Assembly: GCA_000316135.1 (NCBI GenBank)
Contig: JH994043.1
Span: forward strand, 47,035 to 71,990
Direction: 5' to 3'
Length of the DNA stretch: 24,956 bases
Origin: Trachipleistophora hominis
Lineage: Eukaryota > Microsporidia > Pleistophoridae
The number at the start of each line of letters is the position of its first letter. Positions within the stretch are counted from its first letter, which is position 1. The notes beneath the pieces were generated by a model, which searched no databases, was not told where the DNA came from, and worked only from the letters and a program-made list of their open reading frames with translations. The position numbers and the translations under genes are program-made. Of the stretch, positions 10,875 to 19,753 are shown one piece after another.

Positions 10875-11238
10875 TAGCGCAGCTAGTATTTTTGTAAAAG
10901 ATTGCACAGCAATACCTGTTAGTTGTAATGGTAGTCTTATCAAATAAAATGCCGTTTCCACACTTATCGTCAAATTTAAAGTCTTTAATCAACTAGTACG
11001 TTTACCATGGATGATTGTGTTTCAGAAACACTCCTTCCTGGCATGCAGAGGTTACAACCAGCGTTATACAAACACCGAATATTTACTCAGATATTGTAAA
11101 AAGATCCTCTACAAAAACATTTCCTCTCTCATAACGTGCTTTTCCTAGCACCTTCCTGCATACTTGTCACACCAGGCAGCTCCTCCTAAAATTTACCACT
11201 ATAACGCACTTTAAACCAATTTTAAATTCGTAGAACAT

Positions 11239-11656
11239 CTTTTCATTAGAAATAGATCAATATACATTTTAATTATCGTTGCTCTACTTAGATTTAACAT
11301 AAAAGAATTAAAATCTTGCGTTTACGATCTACGTCCTGTTTTACCATCATAAACACGCAATGAACCGCCAAAAAATTTTACAAAACACAAATATCACGTG
11401 TAACATTACCAAATTATCTTTAGCCTCTCATGATAAAGATACAAATCTATGTTCGCACAGCACCTACGTACAACCTATCCATCTAAACACACTCTGCTAA
11501 CAATGCTCTCCTTATCTACAGTTAATGATATTATACGTACCAACCCGCTGTTCCATTACTTACAATCATACCACACGTCACAAATATAGCGTGCTCGTCT
11601 AAGCCTTTCAACGAACAACAAACATTTAAAACACTCGTTTTTATTAAATACCACAA
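11239..11656. other. Intergenic stretch with possible relic coding pieces
   Basis: It is less AT-rich than other spacers. It holds a 46-codon plus-strand frame (11449-11589, ATG to TAG) and, on the minus strand, protein-like segments interrupted by stops that could be an upstream part of the broken gene at 10148-11238. Neither is convincing as a live gene. The 3' end signal of the IQGAP-like gene lies at its right edge. Confidence 0.4.
11640..11645 (-). terminator. AATAAA polyadenylation signal of the IQGAP-like gene
   Basis: AATAAA on the minus strand, 11 bases past the TAA at 11657-11659. The very short 3' distance is typical of compact genomes. Confidence 0.5.
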
Positions 11657-14554
11657 TTATCGTCTTACGTAGTTATCGTTCACCAGCCGCAACAGTCCCT
11701 TAGAATTAAACTCTAAAGATCCAAGAACAACACTTTTCTCTTCTCTCTTGTTCAGAATCTCCTCAAGCGTAATACACACGCTCTCAACGGTCTGCCCACC
11801 CACTACAAGATGAATATCAATAACACCCGGCCGGTCACACGAAAAGTAGAGAACCACAGGATCATCTACCGTGTAATCATGGACAGCCATAAGAATGTTC
11901 TTCTTTTGCAGGTGCTTAAATTTGTACTTGTACGTGCCGTACACGCTCTTCTTACTGCAATTACCGCTGCCTTTCACGAAGTAGCTCTCAAGCAAGGACT
12001 GGAAGTACTCGGTCACCGTGTCCATACGCACTCTAAGGAACTTGTTCTGTTTCTTTAGGTTGCTCAGCGTTTTGTTATTAATCTTGATTTCCATTCTTCG
12101 CTGCGACATGAGAATGCGCATCTCTTCAATACGCTCGCACATTTTCTGCACGAGCTCGTCGTACTTGTTTGCAGTGAGCACGCCGTTCTTCTCGAGCACC
12201 TCAATCCGCTTGCACACGCTTACCTTCAGCTCGTCCAACAGCGCCGAGTCACTCGTATCAAGGCTCTCCGTCCTTTCCTCGTCGTTTACGAACGAGTCCT
12301 TGTTAAGAAGGTCGTATTCGCTCTCGTCAGAGTTATTGGCATTGTCATACTCCTCCATGCACTCCCTGGTACTCGTCCTGATCAGGTTGTTCTTATAATT
12401 CTGCAATTTCTTGTACCTGCACTCCTCCTCCTTCGTACTTTTGCTCATCAAAATGCTCTCCAGATCTCGTCCTCTCGTTACACACACGATATCAGCGATG
12501 TCCTCGACCACGCCTGCAAACCGGTCCTCGTCGTCCTTCACTACCGGATTGGAGAGGTGCAGCGTAACAAACTCGTTGTCGTAATACTCGTACGGCCTAG
12601 TCCTCTTTATAAGATTATCAAACTCGACCGACTTGGTCGTTATCACCTGCAGGATGCCCAGCAGCTGGTTCAGCTCCTTCAACGAGAATTGTATCATCGG
12701 CTTGTTGATCCTAAACTTAGAATTGCCCGTTATCTTCGTCTTGCGGTTGATGTTCTCACAAAAGTACGCCTCAAGCCTTTCTCTCACGTCCGTTCCCCAT
12801 GAGGACAGCGGCAGGTAGTAATCGTTGTCAAACTCGCCCTTCAAAATGCCCTGAAACACCGTGTCAATCGTAAGCAGCGTGTTCCTGTCGAATTTGCCCC
12901 GAAAGTTTGGAAACGCGTCGGGCGCAGCGATGAACGGCGAGATAAAGTCGTTGTAGAAATCGCGCAGATCAGCCGCCCGTCTGCCCTCCCCGCGCTTCGA
13001 AAAGAAGTACAGCACGTAGTACGGCATAGAAATGCTGCAGATCGTGTCCATCGTGCGTGTTACGATGTCCTTGATGGTATTCAGGCTCTTGATGTAGTCC
13101 TCCTTTGCATTTGAGACGTTTACCTTGTCTGTGATTAGCAGGGCATCGCGGATCTCGACCGCCATCATAGAGCTGCGGAAAAGGTTCACCACGATTTTGT
13201 ACGAGACCAGCCGGATGTCTTCCTCGGTGTTATCCTCTGAGTAGAGGCTGCTGCTCACCACCTCGCTGTTATCCTCGTCAATTATTTTCAGGATGAGGTA
13301 CTTGTCTCTCTCTGAGGACGTGCTAAACAGGGGAACGATGTACCGTGCGATGAAATCCTCCAGCTCGTCCTTGTCAATCTTGCCAAGGACATCGAGGAGA
13401 ACCTTCGGCTCAGTCTGCATGTAGAACAGGATCCTTTCAAAGTTCTTGTTGTACTCCGTGAGGTACAAACTGCTCTCCAGCCCGATGTTAAGGCGCGTGT
13501 TATCGAGCACCTTCTCGATCGTGCACATAATTTTGTCGATCTGCGTCTCAAGGTCGTAGTTCTCCTTCAATTTCTCCGTTATGAGCCTGTGCTTCGCGTC
13601 GATCACGTATTTTATGTCCATGGACTGTTTTCTGAGCACCTCCCTGATGGAGAACAACGAGGCCCTTCCAGAAAGCACCTCCTTCATCGGATTCCTCATC
13701 AGGAACCTTCTCAGCGTGTGCCGCAGCACCTCGTCGTGCTTCGCTGACAGTCTGCGCGAGATCCTCTCCTTCAGCTTCTTTTTTATGAACTCTACGATCA
13801 CGATAGGAATGGTGTTGTTGAGGCTTTCTATCTGCTCCTTGAGGATGCTCTTCGTGCTGTTCACCTTCTCCCGGTACTGCCTGTACCGGCAGAGATTGTT
13901 AACAAGCCTTGAGAGTCTCCTTGGCGACGGCACGTACTCTTCATCAATTATTTTTTTCATTTCCTTTACGTCCTTGCCGATCGAATCAAACTGCAGAGCG
14001 CTGAAATTCTTTATTTCCTTTCGAGCACTGCTCAGCTCTTTCTCTGTGAACACGTACCTCTTCTTTTCTATTTTGTTGACGTATCCAAACTTTTGAAGGT
14101 GATTGGAAAGGGCGTGCAGGCAGAAAATTACGGATGGTATGTTGACATCATCGTATGCATCCAGAACACCGTAATGATAGCACGGGTTCAGCTTAACCTC
14201 CCTGAGAAAGTCTATGAACGCGTTGTGATTGTCTGTGTGTCTGTAGACCAGTTTGTTCATCCTGTACGCTTTCATGTCCTTGCCTGATATTACGTTCGCT
14301 AGATCTACCAATATCTCACCTTTCCGCAGCTCCTCCTTAAATTCTAAATTATTGCTCATTTCTAGGTGTATGTTCTTGCTGATCCAGTCGCGTGCCTGTG
14401 CCATGTAGCACAGGTACTCGTATTCCTTCTCGTATTTCCTATTCTCATCCATCTCGCTTGCTGACACGCTTCCCTGTTCAATCCTGTCATGTACATTTTT
14501 TCTGATCGGCTTTTTTGACTCATCGTTCAAATCAATCTCAAGATTCTCGGCCAT
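11657..14554 (-). CDS. IQGAP-like Ras GTPase-activating-like protein
   Basis: IQGAPs are cortical scaffolds that bind actin through an N-terminal calponin-homology domain and Cdc42/Rac-type GTPases through a catalytically dead RasGAP domain. In fungi they build the cytokinetic ring (Iqg1/Cyk1, Rng2). Residues 42-158 match the IQGAP CH domain, with E-Y-E-Y-L-C at the front, R-H-T-D-N at 105-109, then Y-D-D-V-N-I-P and C-L-H-A-L-S at 134-150. Residues about 365-600 match the RasGAP-like fold: E-R-D-K-Y-L-I-L-K at 415-423, M-P-Y-Y-V at 510-514 and F-I-S-P-F-I-A-A-P-D-A-F at 537-548 (the FLR-type helix). The C-terminal 800-965 fits the RasGAP C-terminal (RGCt) domain, including the V-Y-G-T-Y-K-Y-K-F ... 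L-Q-K-K-N-I-L region. Between CH and GRD there is only a basic helical linker (about 208-340) with no clear IQ motif and no WW domain, so at 965 residues it is well short of animal (~1650) and yeast (~1500) relatives. The start is supported by a C5 run at 14560-14564. Its third codon positions are notably G/C-rich compared with the flanking DNA. Confidence 0.85.
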   Translation of the reverse strand: MAENLEIDLNDESKKPIRKNVHDRIEQGSVSASEMDENRKYEKEYEYLCYMAQARDWISKNIHLEMSNNLEFKEELRKGEILVDLANVISGKDMKAYRMNKLVYRHTDNHNAFIDFLREVKLNPCYHYGVLDAYDDVNIPSVIFCLHALSNHLQKFGYVNKIEKKRYVFTEKELSSARKEIKNFSALQFDSIGKDVKEMKKIIDEEYVPSPRRLSRLVNNLCRYRQYREKVNSTKSILKEQIESLNNTIPIVIVEFIKKKLKERISRRLSAKHDEVLRHTLRRFLMRNPMKEVLSGRASLFSIREVLRKQSMDIKYVIDAKHRLITEKLKENYDLETQIDKIMCTIEKVLDNTRLNIGLESSLYLTEYNKNFERILFYMQTEPKVLLDVLGKIDKDELEDFIARYIVPLFSTSSERDKYLILKIIDEDNSEVVSSSLYSEDNTEEDIRLVSYKIVVNLFRSSMMAVEIRDALLITDKVNVSNAKEDYIKSLNTIKDIVTRTMDTICSISMPYYVLYFFSKRGEGRRAADLRDFYNDFISPFIAAPDAFPNFRGKFDRNTLLTIDTVFQGILKGEFDNDYYLPLSSWGTDVRERLEAYFCENINRKTKITGNSKFRINKPMIQFSLKELNQLLGILQVITTKSVEFDNLIKRTRPYEYYDNEFVTLHLSNPVVKDDEDRFAGVVEDIADIVCVTRGRDLESILMSKSTKEEECRYKKLQNYKNNLIRTSTRECMEEYDNANNSDESEYDLLNKDSFVNDEERTESLDTSDSALLDELKVSVCKRIEVLEKNGVLTANKYDELVQKMCERIEEMRILMSQRRMEIKINNKTLSNLKKQNKFLRVRMDTVTEYFQSLLESYFVKGSGNCSKKSVYGTYKYKFKHLQKKNILMAVHDYTVDDPVVLYFSCDRPGVIDIHLVVGGQTVESVCITLEEILNKREEKSVVLGSLEFNSKGLLRLVNDNYVRR

Positions 14555-14559
14555 TTGAT

Positions 14560-14564
14560 GGGGG
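14560..14564 (-). promoter_or_regulatory. CCCCC signal before the IQGAP-like start
   Basis: On the minus strand the run CCCCC ends five bases before the ATG (CCCCC-ATCAA-ATG). It is the same kind of start-proximal C run as at the other intact genes of the window. Confidence 0.55.
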
Positions 14565-14750
14565 TAAGGATTTTCTTCTCTTTTTTGGTTTTCTTGTCAA
14601 ACAAAGGAAAATAAAGGTTAAGGATCACGAGGAATAAAAATTATCTTAGTTATCAGATGTATTTTACAATAAAACATGCGTAAAACGTTAAAATATGCTG
14701 CGCTTTCTTGATAAACCTTTTCAATAAGCTGTTGAATGCCATATTTACGT

Positions 14751-14810
14751 ACGTATTTTCTCGTATTTCATAATTTACACACGTATTTTCTAGTATTTCA
14801 TAATTTGTGT
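14751..14810. repeat. Tandem duplication, 2 x 30 bases
   Basis: Units 14751-14780 and 14781-14810 both read ACGTATTTTCT(C/A)GTATTTCATAATTT and differ at about five positions, mostly at their ends. Read on the minus strand the units encode a 10-residue repeat (Asn-Tyr-Glu-Ile-x-Glu-Asn-Thr-x-Val), but the surrounding frame is not convincing as a gene. Confidence 0.8.
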
Positions 14811-16680
14811 GAAGTGTATTAATGATGGACAGCTGTGTTATCATAAACTGTGTTAAGAATGTACTTTAATGGCTCTAAATAAATGAAAATGGACTATTAC
14901 CTTTACATTTGATCATCAGCTACGTACTTAGCAGTTACGTATAAATACGTGGAGAGTAATCGTCATTAAATCGTAATTATATTCTTATTTCAACGTTTAC
15001 ATTGCGGCTGGTTACTTACAACGAACAAATGTTGAACGTAAGATTCGTAAATTCGTGTAATACATTATTAAAATTATGATATTCCTCAAACGAACGGTTG
15101 TTTGATGCTTTAACATCATCTTAGACAGCTTTCAACAATATTTAATTTAATTATCTTGATTTAATTAAAATTTTGATTTAGCAAATATAGAAACTTTGCA
15201 TTTTCGTACGCGTACATCAATAAATGCTAGTATTACACGTGTAGGGTGTATAAATAGGTTATTAAAACATATTATCACCATATCTACGCTTATAAAATAA
15301 TTACGTACACAAATATTTGTGATTGCAAAGAAAACACGTCATTACGTCAAATAATGATTTTTTTATCACACGTATTTCGTATCAATCATCACATTCAAAA
15401 TTTTAAAACTGCCAAAACAAGAAATTATTCAATGGGCACATGATATCGTATTTAAAATACTGCAAATATTAAACACTTTAAAACCATATAATAACCTAAG
15501 AAGCATTATGTTTGCAAATTCTTAGTGTTTTATATCCTGTTATTGTGGTTCACTCATAACCAGCACCAATTTTACAATTAACTTGGTTGTTTTACCATTG
15601 CACGATTGTAATTTAATGTACAATTAATGATTTGGTAGAAATAAAAATGTTTTAGAGATTAAAAGAAACAGTCGTTTCACGATGATGTTTTGTTGTAATA
15701 TTGATCTAGGAGGTAATAACCCTAACATAATAATTTTTATTAATTAAAATACACTATAGGAACAATTTTAGAAATATTTTATTATTAGAAATATTTATAA
15801 ACAACGTCTTTCTATTATTTTATTGTTTTTCTAACAATACGTAGCTTTATCAAATAATTTAATCATAACACGTCTAGAGTGATCATAATTAATCTGAATG
15901 TTAAACTTATTCTTCCATTATAAATGATTTTATCATACAATCATTATTCTTAATTACAATGAGTGCTTAATTTACAATTAGCGTATTAGTTGAGGAAAAA
16001 GTATTACAGCAACAAAATACTTTATATGACTGGTACTTGATTTAAACTTGGTTCTATTGCGCTGAGTGGTGATAAAGAGATGTTTATAAGGTCTTTCTGC
16101 CTCTTATACTTGTAATATGTAAGGTTAGTCGTATTATACTCTTTTTATCAAAATAAATTATTATAAAAAATCCTTTTTTAATGGTACTCATAATACGATA
16201 GTCTACCAAAATAATAAGCCGATGAAGTGTTAACCGTTCTCACTGATTACATTCATATCGATGTACAAAATGTGGTTTTTTAGCAAAAATATATTCAATT
16301 ATTCTTTTTTTCATCACTTTATCTACACATTCTTCAGATCCATACTAAAAATAGTTGTTTAGATTTTTGATTAGAGGAATCAACGAGCCATTCTGATGTA
16401 CAAAAACATAAGAAGTTAAGATTACGCTGTATGATACCTTTTGCAAGAACTTAACGTTAGTACAGCAATAAATAATTATTTTTGCACTAAAGCTTTAAAA
16501 ACAGTTCTACTCAAAAAAATATTTTGGTAAGCTGAGATACGCATTAAGCACAGGTTTAATGTCAAGTATTAAAAAATAAACGAATATTGTGTTATGTATC
16601 AGTAGAACATTCTATAAATCAATGTAGTACAATCTGTAATTACGTTCCAACTTGTTTTAAAAACACTTCGTTTAACGAAC

Positions 16681-16790
16681 TTAGACGGGCGAGGTGATTC
16701 ACCAGATTTTTGAATAAAACTCTTTCAGTCAAAAAAAAGCTTAGACGTGTGTTTACGGCAACATTCACAAAATAAATTAAAGACGGGCGA
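16681..16790. repeat. Three spaced copies of a TTAGACGGGCGA-like motif
   Basis: TTAGACGGGCGA at 16681-16692, TTAGACGTGTG at 16741-16751 (exactly 60 bases on) and AAAGACGGGCGA at 16779-16790. GC-rich words of this kind stand out in very AT-rich DNA. They lie 50-160 bases beyond the stop of the nucleoporin gene (on its strand TCGCCCGTCT), so they could belong to its 3' untranslated region. Function unknown. Confidence 0.5.
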
Positions 16791-16840
16791 ATTAATTTAA
16801 TGTTTTTAATCAACTCATTAACACAGATCTACACGTGAGA

Positions 16841-18637
16841 TCACAGCAAAAGTACTAATTTCTCACCAACATAAACTGTGCATCGCTCGCCCAGGCTTAT
16901 AGAACTGCATAATTCAAACAACTCCTTCGCCATGACACTCTCCTTCTTTTCTTCTATTACGCTGACTATCAACGGCACCAACTTTTCAATTACAGGCTTT
17001 ATCTCCATAAGCAAAGACGGCTGTGCATCAGTGAATATCCCCGAATTTCGCAGTGCCGCAATGTCTTTCTTATCCTTAAAATCTGCGAGTCCCTTCAAAA
17101 TTTTCATTTTCTCCGTTTCCCTAGATTTGCTTCGCTGAGAGTAAAATGCAATTATCTCCGTGTAATTGAACAATTCCTTTTTGCCTCTAAGAATGTGGTC
17201 AATGAGATATTCGTTGAGAATGCCGACTATGTTTACATCATCGTTAAATAAATAGTACAATTGGAGCAATCTGGTTCGATCGTTTCTCTTGCTGAGGATT
17301 GCTGCCACCCGATCAACCACCGTCTTATCAAGGTAACACACTTCTGATTTAAGGCCCAACAAGTCGTACGCCTCGTACTTGACAATCATTTCAGCCACAA
17401 GAGATTCGTAGTCATTAAAGGCATGCAGTGAATTGACGAGTTTCAATTTTCTATCAAGCGACTTAAACCCCTTTAATAGGGTAAAGACAATCTCAGCATA
17501 CAGCGAAATGTCTTTCTTGACCTTGCATAGCTCCCTCATCACGTAAAATATTTCAATAATTGAGAAATCTCCGGCGTATAGCACCCGCATTGCAGTTCCG
17601 TATTTTTTGCAGAATATGAGGACCAGCAATTTGCACCCGTCAACGTCTAACGATTTGTTGAGCATGAGAATGTCGTTGACACTGCGTGCCTGCAGCATCC
17701 TGAACCACAGAAAATCTTCAAAGTTCTCCAAAAGATTCTCAGCCTCCTCTACGTTACAGACGAGCTGGTAGAGCATCAGCTTGAATCGATCGTTCTTGAT
17801 GCTTCGCGCCTTCTCAAATTCAAGCTTGTTCACGTAGTTGTTGTTGAAGAACGCAACAATAGACTCTCTCAATGAAGGCGCCATCTGTTCAAAGAATACG
17901 CTAAACGTATCGATTAACTCCAAGGCCTTCTGCACAAATCCGCATCTCACGTACGTATAAACCTCTGCAAAAAGATACCGGCCATCATACGATTCAATAA
18001 AGTATTCCTCCTTCGGATATTTTATCTTCACGTAATCCTCAACGCTGTTGTCCTTGTTGTTCTCTAAAAGGACCTTCTGCACGTGATCGTAGTAACTTTT
18101 TTCTAAGAAATTTATTTCTTTGCTGAAAACTTCTTTTCTTTTGTAAGTCTCGTCGATTTCAACGTGTTGAGTAAAAAAATCAAAGGCGTACTTCAGAAAA
18201 GGATTAGAAAAATCAACACGAGCACTTCTGTCGAAGTTAACCTCAATGTACATCGAGTCTCTCACCTGTATCTTGTGGAGTATGCCCTTTTTCATCTTAT
18301 CCTCCTCTTTCAATTTCTTTACAAGATTGGAAATGTGCGCTTTTGCCCTTCTCACACCATCCTTGAGTAAAATGTCATTTTTCATCCTTACAGTATGTTC
18401 GAAATAGCCGTTTATTATTTCTCGAAGATCGATCTTCTCTTCTTTTACACTTTTTTTCCTGAGCAGACACTTCTTCAGGTTAATATCACCTAACGAGAAC
18501 ACCTCGTCTATAAATTTGGTGCTCCTGCAACAGTTTTTATATTTGTTGGACATCATTTTTAACTTTGTAATAAGAAGTGCGTAGTTTTCTATTTTTATTG
18601 GCTGCAGGACGAGAGGAACAAATTTGTTTTTCGCCAT
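16841..18637 (-). CDS. Nup93/Nic96-type inner-ring nucleoporin
   Basis: Nup93/Nic96 is the central scaffold protein of the inner ring of the nuclear pore. Its N-terminal helix anchors the Nup62 (Nsp1) complex, and its helical solenoid carries the other inner-ring partners. The match is by motif order. Arg-Cys-Gly-Phe-x5-Leu-Glu-Leu-Ile-Asp (231-243) sits where the family has 'RaGdyeeALe'. Asp-Arg-Phe-Lys-Leu-Met-Leu-Tyr-Gln-Leu (283-292) corresponds to 'DPYKlAvY.LlG'. Phe-Glu-Asp-Phe-Leu-Trp-Phe-Arg-Met-Leu (306-315) corresponds to 'tEDyLWl.L'. Tyr-Gly-Thr-Ala-Met-Arg-Val-Leu-Tyr-Ala-Gly-Asp-Phe (346-358) corresponds to 'FEaAI.yL'. The rest is predicted helical throughout, with a Lys-rich, probably coiled segment at about 85-125. 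At 598 residues it is shorter than yeast Nic96 (~840) and human NUP93 (~820). The start is supported by a C5 run four bases upstream. Assignment is from pattern only; another alpha-solenoid nucleoporin is the main alternative. Confidence 0.7.
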   Translation of the reverse strand: MAKNKFVPLVLQPIKIENYALLITKLKMMSNKYKNCCRSTKFIDEVFSLGDINLKKCLLRKKSVKEEKIDLREIINGYFEHTVRMKNDILLKDGVRRAKAHISNLVKKLKEEDKMKKGILHKIQVRDSMYIEVNFDRSARVDFSNPFLKYAFDFFTQHVEIDETYKRKEVFSKEINFLEKSYYDHVQKVLLENNKDNSVEDYVKIKYPKEEYFIESYDGRYLFAEVYTYVRCGFVQKALELIDTFSVFFEQMAPSLRESIVAFFNNNYVNKLEFEKARSIKNDRFKLMLYQLVCNVEEAENLLENFEDFLWFRMLQARSVNDILMLNKSLDVDGCKLLVLIFCKKYGTAMRVLYAGDFSIIEIFYVMRELCKVKKDISLYAEIVFTLLKGFKSLDRKLKLVNSLHAFNDYESLVAEMIVKYEAYDLLGLKSEVCYLDKTVVDRVAAILSKRNDRTRLLQLYYLFNDDVNIVGILNEYLIDHILRGKKELFNYTEIIAFYSQRSKSRETEKMKILKGLADFKDKKDIAALRNSGIFTDAQPSLLMEIKPVIEKLVPLIVSVIEEKKESVMAKELFELCSSISLGERCTVYVGEKLVLLL

Positions 18638-18641
18638 ACGA

Positions 18642-18646
18642 GGGGG
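18642..18646 (-). promoter_or_regulatory. CCCCC signal before the nucleoporin start
   Basis: On the minus strand CCCCC-TCGT-ATG. It is the same start-proximal C run as at the neighbouring genes. Confidence 0.55.
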
Positions 18647-19537
18647 TTAGAATATTTGCAATTTTAGGTTTGTTGAGGAATATAAAAAGTCTAAAAAGTG
18701 TTAACGAATGCTATTTTAGATATTAAAGAGAGCGGTAAATTCACCATCTTCATAATAAAGGAGTTGTTTTTTACAAAAAGAAAATAAAATCATGAAAAGA
18801 ACCATCATTTCTAGTATATAGAAGGGTCTTTAGTATTTGGTACAATACTGATACACGTAATATAAACATTATACTATTATAAGGGAGACATTCATACGTA
18901 TTTTAGTGTGATTAATATAAAAACTCACCAACAAATAGGCATGTAGTGTTAATTAAATACATTTTTCTAACATAACAGTTTCCACATTTAACTGCAAATC
19001 AAATAGGTATTACGTACAATTTCGCTGTTTGATAAGAAACTCGTATTTATAACGCATTCTCATTATAACCGTTGAATAAATTAATAACCTCCTCTAATTA
19101 TACTTTAAAATGATTTGATTTAATCCTTTTGTTCACGTAACAAACAGAGCGGTACAACCATTTCTATACTTACGCTCTATAATGATTGATAATCTGAATT
19201 AAACGAGCATTTTTTACTTTAAGTTTAGTATTATTATCAAATATTTAAACTTTTATTATACGTAAAATAACGATGATATAACATAAAATCTGAATAAATG
19301 AAGTATAACTAAGGCTATTTGCTTGATATGCACTAAAAAGTGGTGTTTAAAAGTCTTGTTGCCAAGATAATAAGCAGATTAAAGATAATTAAGAAATATT
19401 ATGTTAATTATGATTTTTCTTACAAAGTATGACACAGTCTACGATTTGTTTATTCTATGGGGTATGCCTGATCAAACGAGTATCATTCTTAAAACAGATA
19501 CAAGAGACTGCCATACTTAAGTGTATTATTATGATAT
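18647..19537. other. AT-rich intergenic DNA, nothing recognised
   Basis: This is the upstream region of the nucleoporin gene. Stops are frequent in all frames; no RNA gene or repeat was seen. Confidence 0.55.
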
Positions 19538-19729
19538 TCAAATAAAAACGTAATATTTGGCAATAAATGAACGATTCTTATGATAATTCAGAAAAAGAAA
19601 GATAAAATGGTTTATCATTTGATATAAGACCGGATTCTTGTCTTTAACAAAACGAAAATTAGGAAAACCGGACATAAAGAGACGTTTATCACGTTTAAAC
19701 CGTGCAGATGCACCGTAGGTACGCGACAT
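19538..19729 (-). CDS. Possible very small basic protein gene behind glycyl-tRNA synthetase
   Basis: A 63-codon ATG frame begins 24 bases after the synthetase stop. The first ~37 residues are Arg/Lys/Phe-rich and coding-like (MSRTYGASARFKRDKRLF ...), and the DNA there (19620-19729) is less AT-rich than what follows. The last ~25 residues lie in ordinary AT-rich DNA and look random. There is no C run before the ATG. It is not recognised; a tiny ribosomal or nucleolar protein is a guess I cannot support. It could equally be a relic or a chance frame. Confidence 0.3.
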   Translation of the reverse strand: MSRTYGASARFKRDKRLFMSGFPNFRFVKDKNPVLYQMINHFIFLFLNYHKNRSFIAKYYVFI

Positions 19730-19753
19730 AATTTTTAGAAGAACTGAAAATAA

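Larger units (their letters stand above)
10148..11238 (-). pseudogene. Broken unidentified gene running into an assembly gap
   Basis: On the minus strand an ATG at 11236-11238 opens a protein-like frame that continues through stops at 11167 (TGA), 11083 (TAA), 11002 (TAA), 10993 (TAG) and 10849 (TAA). The peptide stays well formed between the stops (for example Cys-Ala-Ile-Pro-Phe-Ile-Lys-Arg just before 10849). One piece has Cys-x8-Cys-x8-His-Asn-His-Pro, which is loosely like the second half of a FLYWCH/WRKY-GCM1 zinc finger (weak). Around 10820-10850 the coding sense moves to another frame, which runs into the run of N at 10330-10708. After the gap an open frame of about 60 codons (Cys-Glu-Leu-Ser-Phe-Tyr-Tyr-Asp-Asp-Asp ...) ends at a TAA at 10148. 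Whether both sides belong to the same gene is inference. Protein-like minus-strand pieces also lie further upstream (about 11240-11580), so the relic may be longer. Confidence 0.5.
14565..16840. other. Long AT-rich spacer with small repeats, no supported gene
   Basis: Apart from the 30-base tandem repeat at 14751-14810 and the GACGGGCGA-type motifs at 16681-16790, I see only AT-rich sequence. The 63-codon minus-strand frame 14653-14844 consists partly of the tandem repeat and has no C run at its ATG, so it is not called a gene. From 14.74 to 15.4 kb the words TACGTA, ACGT and CGTA are conspicuously frequent. Confidence 0.5.

Noticed and set aside
12018..14287. Several open frames on the plus strand opposite the IQGAP-like gene (for example 12018-12398, 13581-14096, 14093-14287) and 13288-13551 in another minus frame
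   Set aside because: They lie wholly within a well-supported gene whose GC-rich third positions suppress stops in other frames; none has a recognisable domain.
14653..14844. 63-codon minus-strand frame over the 30-base tandem repeat
   Set aside because: The open frame is produced largely by the duplication itself; no C run before the ATG and no coding-like composition around it.
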